Below are positions 33,449 through 42,316 of a stretch of DNA of 51,526 nucleotides, piece by piece. Positions within the stretch are counted from its first letter, which is position 1, and every line of letters starts with the position of its first letter. The translations under genes and the position numbers were made by a program. The notes beneath the pieces are model-generated. The model saw only the letters and a program-made list of their open reading frames with translations. It searched no databases and was not told where the DNA came from. This DNA comes from Kiritimatiellia bacterium (GTDB taxonomy: Bacteria; Verrucomicrobiota; Kiritimatiellia; JAFGHX01): assembly GCA_016929905.1 (NCBI GenBank), contig JAFGHX010000077.1, forward strand, positions 1 to 51,526, read 5' to 3'.

Positions 33449-34180
33449 GTGCCGAATCCCCGGAAGGCCAGCGTGGTTGACGGGTTCACGACGCTGACGG
33501 CCGCGCGCCGCGCGATCGACAAGTCCGCGAAGGACAAGGCACCCGCCAAGAAGCGTTCCGGGCCCGGGTCCGGCCGCAAGAAGGCGAAGAAGCCGGAGCC
33601 GGGCGTACACATCGCGCGCACGGCGCTGCCCTCGAAGCAGGAGATCTACTGCTACGAATGCACGTATGTGTTCAGCGTCACGGGGCAGTCCTCCAGGACG
33701 GTCTGCCCGAAATGCCGGGCCGTGCTCGAGCGCACAAGCCCGATCATCGATTCGGAGTGGAGCGCCGAGATCAAGACGGCGGGCACGGTGCACGTGAAAC
33801 CGACCGGCGTTATCGCCGGCGGCTTCGTCCTGGCCAACGACATCATTCTGGAGGGCACCGTTCGAGCCGGAACGGTGCAGGCGTTCAGGCGTCTGGAACT
33901 GCGCGCGGGCGCCGTATTTCCCGAGCATCTGATCCAGGCCAAGGACCTGATCATCGCCGCCAAGTCGAGTTTTCGGCTGGAGCAGGACGCGCGCTGCCGG
34001 GACCTGGACGTGCACGGCGAACTTGACGCCACCGTCTATGCCGAAGGGCTGGTGACCGTCCGGGCGAACGGGCGGCTGCGCGGCGAGATTCACACGGCAC
34101 ACCTGAACGTGGAAGACGGCGGCCGGCTCGAGGCGCGCGTGTTTCTGGAACGGCATTTGGACAGCGGTGCGAACGGCTGA
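33449..34180 (+). CDS. Bactofilin-like protein with N-terminal basic tail and zinc ribbon
   Basis: 243 residues from a GTG with GGAGGA seven bases upstream. Residues 1-60 are basic and lysine-rich (KKRSGPGSGRKKAKKPEPG). A likely zinc ribbon uses C68, C71, C86 and C89 (YCYECTYVFS, VCPKC). Residues about 110-235 form a bactofilin-type beta-helix (GTVHVKPTGVIAGGFVLAND, GELDATVYAEGLVTVRANG, GEIHTAHLNVEDGG). The basic tail and ribbon suggest contact with nucleic acid or a protein partner; bactofilins do not normally carry them. It lies directly upstream of parB (11 bp gap), consistent with a role in chromosome or plasmid positioning. Function inferred from context. Confidence 0.8.
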   Translation: MPNPRKASVVDGFTTLTAARRAIDKSAKDKAPAKKRSGPGSGRKKAKKPEPGVHIARTALPSKQEIYCYECTYVFSVTGQSSRTVCPKCRAVLERTSPIIDSEWSAEIKTAGTVHVKPTGVIAGGFVLANDIILEGTVRAGTVQAFRRLELRAGAVFPEHLIQAKDLIIAAKSSFRLEQDARCRDLDVHGELDATVYAEGLVTVRANGRLRGEIHTAHLNVEDGGRLEARVFLERHLDSGANG

Positions 34181-34191
34181 AGGAGCGGAAC

Positions 34192-35088
34192 ATGAGTGCG
34201 AAACGCGGACTGGGCAGGGGGCTCGGAGCCTTGATGCGGGATGACGCCGTGGAGGAGGAGCCGCCGCCGAGCAGCGGCATAGAGACCGTGCACACCGACA
34301 GGATCCAGGAGAACCCGTTCCAACCGCGGCACCAGTTCGACACGGACGCCTTCGACGAACTGGTCCGCTCCGTAAGCGAGAGCGGCGTGATCCAGCCGCT
34401 GCTCGTGCGAAAGGTGAACGAAAACTACCAGCTTATCGCCGGCGAGCGGCGGCTGCGCGCGGCGCGCGCGGCCGGAATCAAGGACGTGCCGGTGGTCGTG
34501 AAGGAAGTCTCCGACCAGGAAGCGCTGGAACTGGCCCTGATCGAAAACCTGCAGCGCGAAGATCTGAACCCGCTCGAGGAGGCCGAGGGCTACCAGATGC
34601 TGATGGACCGATTCCAGCTGACGCAGGACCAGGTCGCGCGCCGCGTGGGCAAGGCGCGCGCGTCGGTGGCGAACAGCGTCCGGCTGCTCGGGCTGCCGGC
34701 CGACATCCGGCAGCTGCTCGTGGAGAAGAAGCTCAGCTCCGGCCATGCCAAGGCCCTGCTCTCGCTGGACCTGGAAGAGGAGCGGCGGTTGTACGCCAAC
34801 CGCGTGGTGAAAGAGGATCTGTCGGTCCGGGTCCTGGAGAAGCTGATCGAACACGCGAAGGACAAGCCCAGGGCCCCGCGTCAAGGGTCGACCGATGACA
34901 TTCCGGCCGATTACCAGGCGCACCTGCTCGACATCCTGCACCGGCACTTCGGCACCAGCGTCCACATTGCGCCGAGCCGCACGCTGACGAACGGCAAGAA
35001 GGCGAAAGGCCATCTTCAGATCGACTTCTTCTCCAACGACGAGCTGGACCGGATCCTGGGGCTGTTCAACCTCACCGAACAACCGTAA
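34192..35088 (+). CDS. parB: Chromosome-partitioning protein ParB
   Basis: 298 residues. The N-terminus RGLGRGLGALM is typical of the ParA-contacting end. The ParB/Srx CTPase domain has QPRHQFD, VIQPLLVRK and GERR (84-87). A KorB-like HTH has LTQDQVARRVGKARASVANS, and a C-terminal dimerisation region follows. ParB binds parS and spreads by CTP-dependent sliding to organise origin DNA. AGGAGCGG lies upstream of the ATG. No parA is adjacent and no parS-like palindrome (TGTTTCACGTGAAACA) was noticed in the window. Neighbouring bactofilins may take part in positioning. Confidence 0.95.
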   Translation: MSAKRGLGRGLGALMRDDAVEEEPPPSSGIETVHTDRIQENPFQPRHQFDTDAFDELVRSVSESGVIQPLLVRKVNENYQLIAGERRLRAARAAGIKDVPVVVKEVSDQEALELALIENLQREDLNPLEEAEGYQMLMDRFQLTQDQVARRVGKARASVANSVRLLGLPADIRQLLVEKKLSSGHAKALLSLDLEEERRLYANRVVKEDLSVRVLEKLIEHAKDKPRAPRQGSTDDIPADYQAHLLDILHRHFGTSVHIAPSRTLTNGKKAKGHLQIDFFSNDELDRILGLFNLTEQP

Positions 35089-35106
35089 CGCAAGGGCTGG
35101 AGGCGC

Positions 35107-36258
35107 ATGGGAGCGAACCCGCAACCGGAGCCTGAAGCGGCGCGCGCCAACGAAGAGCTGGCGCGGGAATATGAGGGCATCCAGAACAAGCTGTTCGCCC
35201 TGAAGGTCCTGGTCGTCCCGGTCGGCCTGCTCGTGTTCCTGCTCTGCGGCGCCTCGGCACGGCTTGCCGGCGGGCTCGCGCGGCGGTTCGCCTCCGTCTG
35301 GCTCGTCAACAGCCTCTACACCGCCGTGGCCACGTTCGGCTACGCCGCGGTCTTCTTCCCGCTGGAGTACTACCAGAGTTTCGTGCTCGAAAAGCGCTAC
35401 GGCCTGCTGCGGCAGCGGTTCGGGGGCTGGTTGCTCGACTTCTGCAAGTCGCTGTTGATCAGCACGGCGATTCTCGTGGTGCTCGTCGATCTGGTCTACT
35501 TTCTCTTCCGGGCGGCGCCCGCGACCTGGTGGGTCTGGGCGGCGCTGTTCTACGCGCTGTTCGCCGTGGTCCTGTCGAATCTGTACCCGGTGTTGATCAT
35601 GCCGCTGTTCCACCGGTTCGAACCGATCGAGGATCCGGACCTGACGCGGCTGGTGACGGGCCTGGTCCGTGACACCGGGCTGAAGCTGGTGGGCATCTTT
35701 CGGTGGGGCCTGAGCGAAAAGACGGCCACGGCCAACGCGGCCCTGGCGGGCTTGGGCAACACGCGGCGCATCATCCTGGCCGATACGCTGCTTTCGGACT
35801 ACAGCGCCGACGAGATCGCCAGCATCGTGGCGCACGAGGTCGGCCACTACGTGAACCGCGACATCTGGAAGCTGCTCGCGTTCGGCACGGGGCTCGCGTT
35901 CGGCGGGTTCTACGCCACGTCGTGCGTGCTCGGCCCGCTTGCGGTGCGGATGGGTTTCGCGGCGCTGGCCGACATCGGGACGCTGCCCCTGTTCGTGCTG
36001 TGCATGTTCCTCTTCTCGCTCGTGACGATGCCGATCGCCAACGCTTATTCGCGCCGGCTCGAATTGCGCGCCGACGGCTATGCGATCCGGCAGACGGGCC
36101 GGCCGGAGGCGTTCATCTCGGCGATGGAGAGACTGGCGAGTCAGAACCTGACGCAGAAGGACCCGCCCCGCTGGATCGAGGTGCTCTTGCACAGTCATCC
36201 GTCCGTCGCCAGGCGCATCCGGCATGCACGGGAATCCGCCGCCCGGGCGAAGGAGTAG
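35107..36258 (+). CDS. M48-family membrane metalloprotease (Ste24/CAAX-type)
   Basis: 383 residues. Several membrane helices (about 33-53, 68-88, 115-135, 140-165, 262-280, 290-310) surround a zinc active site: VAHEVGHYV (H243, E244, H247), with a third ligand E319 in SRRLELRADGYAI. Length and order match Ste24-like proteases, which cleave prenylated CAAX peptides in eukaryotes and act in membrane-protein quality control in bacteria. AGCGGCGTG... motifs of HtpX are absent and the protein is longer than HtpX. Follows parB by 18 bp, so likely the same transcript. Inner membrane. Confidence 0.9.
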   Translation: MGANPQPEPEAARANEELAREYEGIQNKLFALKVLVVPVGLLVFLLCGASARLAGGLARRFASVWLVNSLYTAVATFGYAAVFFPLEYYQSFVLEKRYGLLRQRFGGWLLDFCKSLLISTAILVVLVDLVYFLFRAAPATWWVWAALFYALFAVVLSNLYPVLIMPLFHRFEPIEDPDLTRLVTGLVRDTGLKLVGIFRWGLSEKTATANAALAGLGNTRRIILADTLLSDYSADEIASIVAHEVGHYVNRDIWKLLAFGTGLAFGGFYATSCVLGPLAVRMGFAALADIGTLPLFVLCMFLFSLVTMPIANAYSRRLELRADGYAIRQTGRPEAFISAMERLASQNLTQKDPPRWIEVLLHSHPSVARRIRHARESAARAKE

Positions 36259-36294
36259 AAACGGGGGGCATGGCGCTCTGCCCATCTGAAGCTT

Positions 36295-36475
36295 GCTCGA
36301 AACCCCGCCGGAGCGGCGGGATCGACAAGACCTCCGGCAAAGACGGGCGAATCGTAGGACGGGCTTTCCAGCCCGTCCCGCACAATCGCAAGCCGACGGG
36401 AAAGGGGGACGGGCTGGAAAGCCCGTCCCACAGGGAATCGCCAAAGCTTACAACCTGTCCGCGGGAGGCACTGCG
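36295..36475 (+). repeat. Family 1 dispersed repeat, full copy
   Basis: The core has two palindromes: GTAGGACGGGCTTTCCAGCC (36354 on) and its mirror GACGGGCTGGAAAGCCCGTC (36408 on), separated by CACAATCGCAAGCCGACGGG. Flanks GCTTGCTCGAAACCCCGCC and TTACAACCTGTCC extend the similarity to the copy at 51126-51345. Partial copies are at 24820-24890 and 50208-50262. Translated, it gives the same GRAFQPV/DGLESPS peptides in several places, which are artefacts of the repeat. Confidence 0.75.
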
Positions 36476-36558
36476 AAGGCGGAAGGGCGCGGAGACGGCG
36501 GCCGATCAAGGGGCGCGGGGGGAAGGCGGGGCCCGTCGGCCCCGCAAGCGGCGTTGTG

Positions 36559-36582
36559 GAAGCGGCGAGACGCCGCTTCTAC
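36559..36582. repeat. Family 4 short hairpin GAAGCGGCG-AGA-CGCCGCTTC
   Basis: A 9-bp stem hairpin followed by TAC. Same word at 51367-51390 (reverse orientation) and a sister version with arms GAAGAGCCG/CGGCTCTTC at 49100-49123 and 51440-51496. Each sits 3' of genes, so a terminator-like role is possible. Confidence 0.6.
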
Positions 36583-36591
36583 TCCGTTCTG

Positions 36592-37134
36592 TCACAGGCG
36601 GAACTTGGTCCAGACCCCGTAGTCCAGGTCGTCCAGATCGAAATCGCCGAGGTCGTTCCAGGACTTGTAGACGTAATAAGCGGCCAGATTGAGGTTGAAC
36701 TTCTTCGTGAACTTCAGGCCGAACCCGGCGACCCACTGCCAGTAGGCGTCGCCCCATTCGTTCACCTCGCCGAGCTGATAACTTGTGGTGCCGCCGAGCC
36801 CGAACGTCATTCCGCTCTGCTGATAGATCAGGTTCAGCTGCGGCTGGATCACTTCCGAGTCCGGGGCATAGGTCGCCGCCAACTGCCAGAGCCCGGGCCC
36901 TTCATGGAACTCGTAGCTCAGGCCGTAACCCCACTCCCCTTTTTCATACGGACGGTCCAGGTACTGCGAGTGCTCCGCGAACGTACGCGCGCCGATCCCG
37001 GCGTACGTATTGAACATCCGCGACTTCGTCCGCTTCTGTCCCCGCGCGACCCGCTGACCGAACGCCGGGGGTTGAACGACGAGCGAGGCGGCGAGCGCTA
37101 CCATCAGGATAACAGGCCACGTAGTTCGTTTCAT
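36592..37134 (-). CDS. Small outer-membrane beta-barrel-like protein, unknown
   Basis: 180 residues. The signal peptide MKRTTWPVILMVALAASLVV is followed by alternating-residue beta strands (LWQLAATYAPDSEVIQPQLN, MTFGLGGTTSYQLGE, WQWVAGFGLKFTKKFNLNLA). The protein ends in FRL, close to the aromatic C-terminal signature of BAM-assembled barrels. About eight strands are likely, but no family is recognised. It follows the epimerase gene on the same strand after 189 bp and precedes no other gene, so it is the last gene of the minus-strand block. Role unknown. Confidence 0.7.
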   Translation of the reverse strand: MKRTTWPVILMVALAASLVVQPPAFGQRVARGQKRTKSRMFNTYAGIGARTFAEHSQYLDRPYEKGEWGYGLSYEFHEGPGLWQLAATYAPDSEVIQPQLNLIYQQSGMTFGLGGTTSYQLGEVNEWGDAYWQWVAGFGLKFTKKFNLNLAAYYVYKSWNDLGDFDLDDLDYGVWTKFRL

Positions 37135-37277
37135 AATGGGTCCTATGCTAGGCCGATCCGGCCAAAAGACAAGCGTTAAAACAGAGATTCGGCGAGCGCA
37201 CGCACGCGAAAGCCTGCATGCTGCCGGGGGCCCTCCCTGTCGACTTCCCGACGATATATCGCGTTTCGCGAAGCGAA

Positions 37278-37324
37278 GCGGACTGTCGGACTTGGGCGCT
37301 CCGCTCCCGAGTCGGACAGTCTGC
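37278..37324 (-). terminator. Strong hairpin at the epimerase stop codon
   Basis: Arms 37278-37296 and 37306-37324 pair over 19 bp with about three mismatches, loop of nine bases. It begins at the stop codon of the epimerase gene. No T-tract follows, so termination would be inefficient or Rho-assisted. It may also protect the mRNA 3' end. Confidence 0.45.
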
Positions 37325-38253
37325 TAGCGCGTGTACCAGGCGATGGTGCGTTCGAGGCCCTGCTCGAAGGGAACGCGCGCCTGCCAACCCAGCCGCCGGG
37401 CGGCTTCGGAGACGTCCGCCTGGGAATCGCGCACGTCGCCGGGCACGGGATCGTCGTGGATGGGCTGAACCGCCGCGCCCATGATCGCAATGAGCTGCTC
37501 GGCCAGCCCTCTGACGGATATCCGTTGCCCGCACGCGATGTTGAATACGCCGCCGGCCGCCTCGGCGGGCGCGTCGCACGCCGCCAGGTTCGCCCGCACG
37601 ACATCCTCGACAAAGGTGAAGTCGCGGGTCTGCCCGCCGTCGCCGTGAATCGTCGGGCCTTGCCCCTCATGCAGGCGCTTGATGAAGATCGGGATGACGG
37701 CGGCATACTGCGTCTTCAGGTTCTGGCGCGGGCCGAACACGTTGAAGTAACGCAGCACAACCGTCTCCAGTCCGTAAAGCGAGTGAAAGATCCGGCAGTA
37801 GTGTTCGCCGGCCAGTTTCTGGACGGCGTAGGGCGACAGCGGCGCGGGCAGCATGTCTTCCTTCTTGGGCAGGACGGGCGTATCGCCGTACACCGATGAC
37901 GAAGACGAGAACACGAACCGTTTGGCGCCGGCATCCCGGGCGGCGACCAGCAGGTTCAGGGTGCCGGTCAGATTCGCCTCGTTCGCCCGCACCGGGTCTT
38001 GAACCGAGCGCGGCACCGACGGCAACGCGCCCAGGTGCAGCACGTACTTCACGCCCTGCACGGCCTTCGCGACGGCCGCGACGTCCACGAGATCGCCCTG
38101 CACGAAGTCGATCTGGTCCAGCACGTCGCCGATGTTCGCGATGTCGCCCGTGGAAAGATTGTCCAGCACGCGCACCGGCCGCCCCTGCTCCACCAGGAAC
38201 CGCGCGATGTGCGAGCCGATGAATCCTGCTCCGCCCGTAACGAGATAATCCAT
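37324..38253 (-). CDS. NAD-dependent sugar-nucleotide epimerase/dehydratase (extended SDR)
   Basis: 309 residues. Rossmann motif VTGGAGFIGSH (5-15), catalytic Y142 and K146 in SPYAVQKLAGE, SSSSSVYG before it, and RYFNVFGPRQN and GDGGQTRDFTFVEDVV typical of UDP-hexose 4-epimerases of the GalE/WbpP group. Makes a precursor for polysaccharide or lipopolysaccharide. AGGAG lies seven bases upstream of ATG 38253; the longer frame is low-complexity. Next to lptD, so an outer-membrane glycan role is plausible. Exact substrate unknown. Confidence 0.9.
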   Translation of the reverse strand: MDYLVTGGAGFIGSHIARFLVEQGRPVRVLDNLSTGDIANIGDVLDQIDFVQGDLVDVAAVAKAVQGVKYVLHLGALPSVPRSVQDPVRANEANLTGTLNLLVAARDAGAKRFVFSSSSSVYGDTPVLPKKEDMLPAPLSPYAVQKLAGEHYCRIFHSLYGLETVVLRYFNVFGPRQNLKTQYAAVIPIFIKRLHEGQGPTIHGDGGQTRDFTFVEDVVRANLAACDAPAEAAGGVFNIACGQRISVRGLAEQLIAIMGAAVQPIHDDPVPGDVRDSQADVSEAARRLGWQARVPFEQGLERTIAWYTR

Positions 38254-38407
38254 GTTGCCGCTCCTAGGGATGCCGGTTACCCGACCGTGCCCGCCGTGTT
38301 GTCCGTCGAGGCCCGGCGGAGGCGGAAGCCGGGGGCCGGATGCCGGATGCCGGACTTCTCCGCCGTGGCCCGGCGAAGGCGGAGGCCCCACGACGGCGCA
38401 TCCCTAC

Positions 38408-38455
38408 CCTTCCACCCTTCCACCCTTCCACCCTTCCACTCTTCCACCCTTCCGC
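38408..38455. repeat. 8-bp tandem repeat CCTTCCAC
   Basis: About six units with one T substitution, in the 240-bp gap between the epimerase and lptD genes. Simple repeat, possibly slippage-prone; it lies upstream of the epimerase start, so length changes could affect its leader. The rest of the gap (38254-38407) has GCCGGATG short repeats and no gene. Confidence 0.7.
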
Positions 38456-38493
38456 CAGCGCCTTGTGGCGCATGGGCCATAGAGAGCGTGGTT

Positions 38494-40719
38494 CTACCGG
38501 CCGACCGAGAGCCCGACTTTCGGGAAGGCGGTCAGCCACACTTCCAGCCAGACCTTGAATTCGTCGTCGCGCTCGGTTCCGTCGCTGCGTGTATAGGCGG
38601 GGATCTGGCTGACCCCCAGCTTGGCGACCATGCAGTCCATCCGGCGCTGCAGGGAATAGGAATGCTCTTCGAGCCGGGAGTCGTCCAGCTCGTAGCGCAG
38701 TCCCGCGCCCACGCTCCACTCGCTGATTTCGGACCGGTTCAGGCGGTAGTCGGCGCGCGCGGCAAGCAGGCTGCTGGAGAGGATTTCGTCGTCGCGGAAC
38801 CGGTATTCGGTGGCGAGCTGCCAGTCGTCGCGCTGTTTCACCGCGATCTGGGTATTGAATTCTTCGAGTGCGCCCTCGTCGGGGTTGTAGCGCGAATCGA
38901 AGTCCACGCTCAGCCAATCGACGACCCGGAGTTCCGCGTCGAGGACGAGATCGTCGAGCGTGGTATCGTCATCGCTTTCGAGGTGATAGGTCGTGTAGAG
39001 GTCCACGTCGGCCAGGTCATGGACCCGGCCGGCGCGCCGGGTTTGGAGCTTGTTGCGCATGCCGAAGCGGACGCGGTTGCGCTCGGATAGCGTATCGACG
39101 CTGTCGAACGGATACAGTTCGGCGGGGGCCAGGTTGGGCTCGGGCACGTAGGCGTAGTCGGCGTAAGGCTGCGCCACGTGGCGCAGGCCGTCGAACAAGT
39201 CGGTACGCGGTACGGTTCCCCACGCCTTGAACGCCTTGAACGACATCTCGGCGCCCAGCTCGTACAGCGAGCGCGTGCCGGCGCTGCCCTCGGCGGCGAC
39301 GCCGGTGAGCGCGTTGGTTTCCACCGTCTTGGAGTAGTAGGTCAGGCGGTAGCCGAGCCGGGGAATCAGGTTCAAGAAGCCCCAGTACTTGTGCGGATAA
39401 TGAATTTCGTTCGCGCAGTCGAACCGGAACACGGCGTAGTCGTCGTTGGTCGCGGCGGACTCCCACGCCTTTTCGACGGAGGCGAGCGTCGTGCGGCCTT
39501 CGTAGAACAGGGGTGTGGCGCCGAGCGGCTGGCGCGAGAGTTCGAGTGAAAGCTCGGGAACGCGGTCGACGCTCGTATAGAAGTCGTTCAGCCGCTTGCG
39601 CAGCAGCAGGCCCATCGCGTGCTGCCGGCCGCGGCGCGTGAGCGAGACGAAGTTGTCCGGCTGGAACCCCTCCCGGTACGCGTCGGCGAAGAAATCTTCG
39701 AGCACGTCGGGGTCGCTGAGGTAGTCGAAGGAGGAGAGCAGATAGGTTCTGTCGTCGAAATGGTGGGTATGGCGCAGGGCGAGCCGGTGGCGGTTGCTGT
39801 CGACCTCTTCGAGTTCGGGGTCCTCGTCGTCTTCGTTCGGGTACTGGTCATCGGCGTAGTAAGCCAGGCACCGGCCGTACCAGTCGAGGTCCGGGTCGCG
39901 CCAGCGGAACTCCTGCCCGATGCCGAGCCCGCGCCGGGTGCGATAGTCGAGCCGGGTCTGGGCTTTGAGCAGGGGAGTGAGCCGGTAGTCGTAGCTCATC
40001 AGCAGGAACGCGCCCATCAGGCTGGTATAGCCGGGCACGACATTGAAGCCGGTGTCCTCGCCGGCGTTTCGGGTCCAGCGCGGCACGTGCATCACGGGCA
40101 CCTTGCCCATGTAGAAGGTGACGTCGTGCGCCTCGACGCGTTCACCGGGCGTGACGATGGCTTCGCGCGCGCGGATGTGCCAATGGGTATCGGGCGGATC
40201 GACCTTGCAGGTGGTGATGATCGCGTCGTTGAGCGAGAAGGCATTGCCCTCGCGGCGTCTGGACGTTTGCGCGCGGACGTAGAAGGGGGCGACAAACACC
40301 TGGATCCGGGCGGTATCGATCGTACGGGTCCGCAGGTTGTACCAGGCGTGCTCGCCGCGCGCGGTCATGCCGGGCCGCTTGAACAGGACGCCGCCGCGCG
40401 CTTCCACGTCCTGGGTCAGCGGGTGGTAGGTAACGTGATCGGCCTGCAGTTCCATATCCTTGTAGCGCATGACGACATTGCCGGTCGCCACCCATGAACG
40501 GCGTTCGAGGTCGAACTCCAGGCGCTTGGCGGACATCTCCGCGCCGTCCTGGATCATCACGGTGGTCGGCGGCGCGGGGGGCGGGCTGGCCGGCGGAGTC
40601 GCGCCGGGCGGCGCGGCGCCGGGGGCCGGCTGCGCCGGCGCCGCGGGCAGCGCGGCGCCGAGCAGGACGCAGGCCAGTGCGGCCGCGCACCTACTGCTGT
40701 TTCTCGGCGCCAGTCGCAT
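38494..40719 (-). CDS. lptD: LPS-assembly outer-membrane protein LptD-like
   Basis: 741 residues from ATG 40719, or 744 from 40728. Signal peptide CAAALACVLLGAALPAAPA, then a proline-rich linker. An LptA/OstA-like beta-jellyroll follows (AKRLEFDLERRSWVATGNVV, LQADHVTYHPLTQDVEARGG). The rest is a long C-terminal region rich in amphipathic beta strands ending in GLSVGR, as in the LptD barrel (LRYELDDSRLEEHSYSLQRR, RRMDCMVAKLGV). LptD inserts LPS into the outer leaflet. Divergent from proteobacterial LptD, and there is no partner lptE nearby. The start lies within the end of rng (overlap of about 29 bp), suggesting translational coupling. Last of the rod-rng block apart from the epimerase and barrel genes. 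Confidence 0.8.
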   Translation of the reverse strand: MRLAPRNSSRCAAALACVLLGAALPAAPAQPAPGAAPPGATPPASPPPAPPTTVMIQDGAEMSAKRLEFDLERRSWVATGNVVMRYKDMELQADHVTYHPLTQDVEARGGVLFKRPGMTARGEHAWYNLRTRTIDTARIQVFVAPFYVRAQTSRRREGNAFSLNDAIITTCKVDPPDTHWHIRAREAIVTPGERVEAHDVTFYMGKVPVMHVPRWTRNAGEDTGFNVVPGYTSLMGAFLLMSYDYRLTPLLKAQTRLDYRTRRGLGIGQEFRWRDPDLDWYGRCLAYYADDQYPNEDDEDPELEEVDSNRHRLALRHTHHFDDRTYLLSSFDYLSDPDVLEDFFADAYREGFQPDNFVSLTRRGRQHAMGLLLRKRLNDFYTSVDRVPELSLELSRQPLGATPLFYEGRTTLASVEKAWESAATNDDYAVFRFDCANEIHYPHKYWGFLNLIPRLGYRLTYYSKTVETNALTGVAAEGSAGTRSLYELGAEMSFKAFKAWGTVPRTDLFDGLRHVAQPYADYAYVPEPNLAPAELYPFDSVDTLSERNRVRFGMRNKLQTRRAGRVHDLADVDLYTTYHLESDDDTTLDDLVLDAELRVVDWLSVDFDSRYNPDEGALEEFNTQIAVKQRDDWQLATEYRFRDDEILSSSLLAARADYRLNRSEISEWSVGAGLRYELDDSRLEEHSYSLQRRMDCMVAKLGVSQIPAYTRSDGTERDDEFKVWLEVWLTAFPKVGLSVGR

Positions 40720-42283
40720 ACAGCTCATTTTCCGTCTCGGCATCATAGATGGCAAACGACTCGATGTGAAGCCTGGGTTCCGCCTTGAAACTCAGGCGCG
40801 TATTGTACTCCTTCTCCAGGTCGACGAGAAGCCTTTCGTCCTCCTGTTGCAGCCGGCGCAGCACGGTTGGATGCACGGTGACGCGCACCTGCAGCGTCGC
40901 GTCCTTCTTGCGGCAGCGGCGAAGGGTCTCGACCAGCCGGCGCTGGAGTTCGATGCTCATGGTCATGCCGGACTTCACGACGCCGTGCCCGGCGCAGTAG
41001 GGGCAATCGACGTACATGGAGGAATGCACGCTTTCGACGACGCGCTGGCGCGTCATTTCGAGCAGGCCCAGCTTCGAGATGGGCAGCACGTTGGTGCGGG
41101 CCCTGTCGCGGCGGAGCGCGTCTTTGAACGTGCGGTAAACGTTGTTCTGGTGTTTCTTGAGCCGCATGTCGATCAGGTCGATGACGACCAGCCCGCCGAC
41201 GTTGCGCAGCCGGAGCTGGCGCGCCACCTCCTGCACCGCCTCGGTGTTGACCTCGAGGATGACGTCCTCCTGCGCGCCCGACCCTTTGTGCTTGCCGGTA
41301 TTGACGTCGACGGCGATGAGCGCCTCGGCCTCGTCGAAGACGACATAGCCGCCGGAGGGCAGCGCGACGCGGCGCCGCAGCGCGTTGCCGAGTTCGCGAT
41401 CGATGTCAAAGTGTTCGAAGATCGGCTTGTCGCCCTTGTAGTGCTCGATGCGGCTCGCGGCGCGCCGTGAGATCTGGGCGGCGACCTTGCGCACGCGTTC
41501 GTACTCGTCGCGGGAGTCGATCACGATCCGCTTCACGTCTTCGGTGAGGAAGTCGCGCACGATCCGTTCCACGAGGCACGGCTCCTGGTAGAGGCAATGC
41601 GGCGCCTTGGCGTCCCGGATCCCGTCCAGGATCTCCTTCCAGGTGGCCGTCAGGGCGCGGACATCCCGCACGAAGCTGGTCTTTCGGGCCGTCCCGCTTG
41701 CCGTCCGCGCGATGACGCCCACGTCCGCCGGCAGCGGCACGCGCGCGAGGATCCGGCGCACACGCCGGCGCTGCTTCTCCTCTTCGAGCTTGCGGGATAT
41801 CCCCTTCAGGTTCGTCCAGGGCACCAGCACCAGATAGCGGCCCGGGATGCTGATGTTGGCGGTCACGCGCGGCCCCTTCGTCCCGATCGGCCCTTTGGTG
41901 ACCTGCACGACGATCTCCGCGCCGACAGGGAAACGCTTGGCGATCTCCTCGTTGGAAATGCGCTTCCGGCGCCGGCGCCCGCGCTTCTCCCGCCCGTCTT
42001 CCTCGTCGAGCATACGCGAGACGTCGCCGGGGATCATGTCCCAGTAATGGATGAACGCGTTCTTGCGCATTCCGATATCCACGAAGGCGGCCTGCAAGCC
42101 GTCCTCCAGGTTCTGGACGAGCCCCTTGTAGATGCTGCCGACAATGCGCTGTTCGGTCGGGTGCTCGACATGGAATTCCTCCAGCCGGCCGTCCTCCATG
42201 ACGGCGACCCGCGTTTCCAGGCTTTCGGCGTTGATGATGATCTCAGTTCGCGATTTCGAACGACCTCTCAGTAGACCGAACAT
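40691..42283 (-). CDS. rng: Ribonuclease G/E
   Basis: 530 residues. N-terminal S1 RNA-binding domain (about 35-125: VGSIYKGLVQNLEDGLQAAF, VTKGPIGTKGPRVTANISIP), then the RNase H-like nuclease domain with metal-binding IAVDVNTGKHKG and VVIDLIDM, and the zinc-link CPYCAGHG. RNase G-sized with no C-terminal degradosome scaffold. It trims 16S rRNA 5' ends and cleaves mRNA. The position just after rodA (33 bp) and near mreBCD follows the known mreBCD-rng linkage of many bacteria. ATG 42283 has only a distant AGGG. Confidence 0.94.
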   Translation of the reverse strand: MFGLLRGRSKSRTEIIINAESLETRVAVMEDGRLEEFHVEHPTEQRIVGSIYKGLVQNLEDGLQAAFVDIGMRKNAFIHYWDMIPGDVSRMLDEEDGREKRGRRRRKRISNEEIAKRFPVGAEIVVQVTKGPIGTKGPRVTANISIPGRYLVLVPWTNLKGISRKLEEEKQRRRVRRILARVPLPADVGVIARTASGTARKTSFVRDVRALTATWKEILDGIRDAKAPHCLYQEPCLVERIVRDFLTEDVKRIVIDSRDEYERVRKVAAQISRRAASRIEHYKGDKPIFEHFDIDRELGNALRRRVALPSGGYVVFDEAEALIAVDVNTGKHKGSGAQEDVILEVNTEAVQEVARQLRLRNVGGLVVIDLIDMRLKKHQNNVYRTFKDALRRDRARTNVLPISKLGLLEMTRQRVVESVHSSMYVDCPYCAGHGVVKSGMTMSIELQRRLVETLRRCRKKDATLQVRVTVHPTVLRRLQQEDERLLVDLEKEYNTRLSFKAEPRLHIESFAIYDAETENELYATGAEKQQ

Positions 42284-42316
42284 GATGACTGTACCCTTTC
42301 TTCTTGAAATGCGTCC

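Larger units (their letters stand above)
36259..36591. other. Convergent intergenic region filled with repeats
   Basis: Between the stops of the M48 gene and the minus-strand barrel gene. Contains the family 1 element at 36295-36475 and the family 4 hairpin at 36559-36582. No gene seen. Confidence 0.7.

Noticed and set aside
34192..35088. parS site near parB
   Set aside because: No TGTTTCACGTGAAACA-like palindrome was noticed by eye in or around the gene; a computed search would be needed.
38408..38455. Possible CRISPR-like array
   Set aside because: Units are 8 bp and contiguous with no spacers, so it is a simple tandem repeat.
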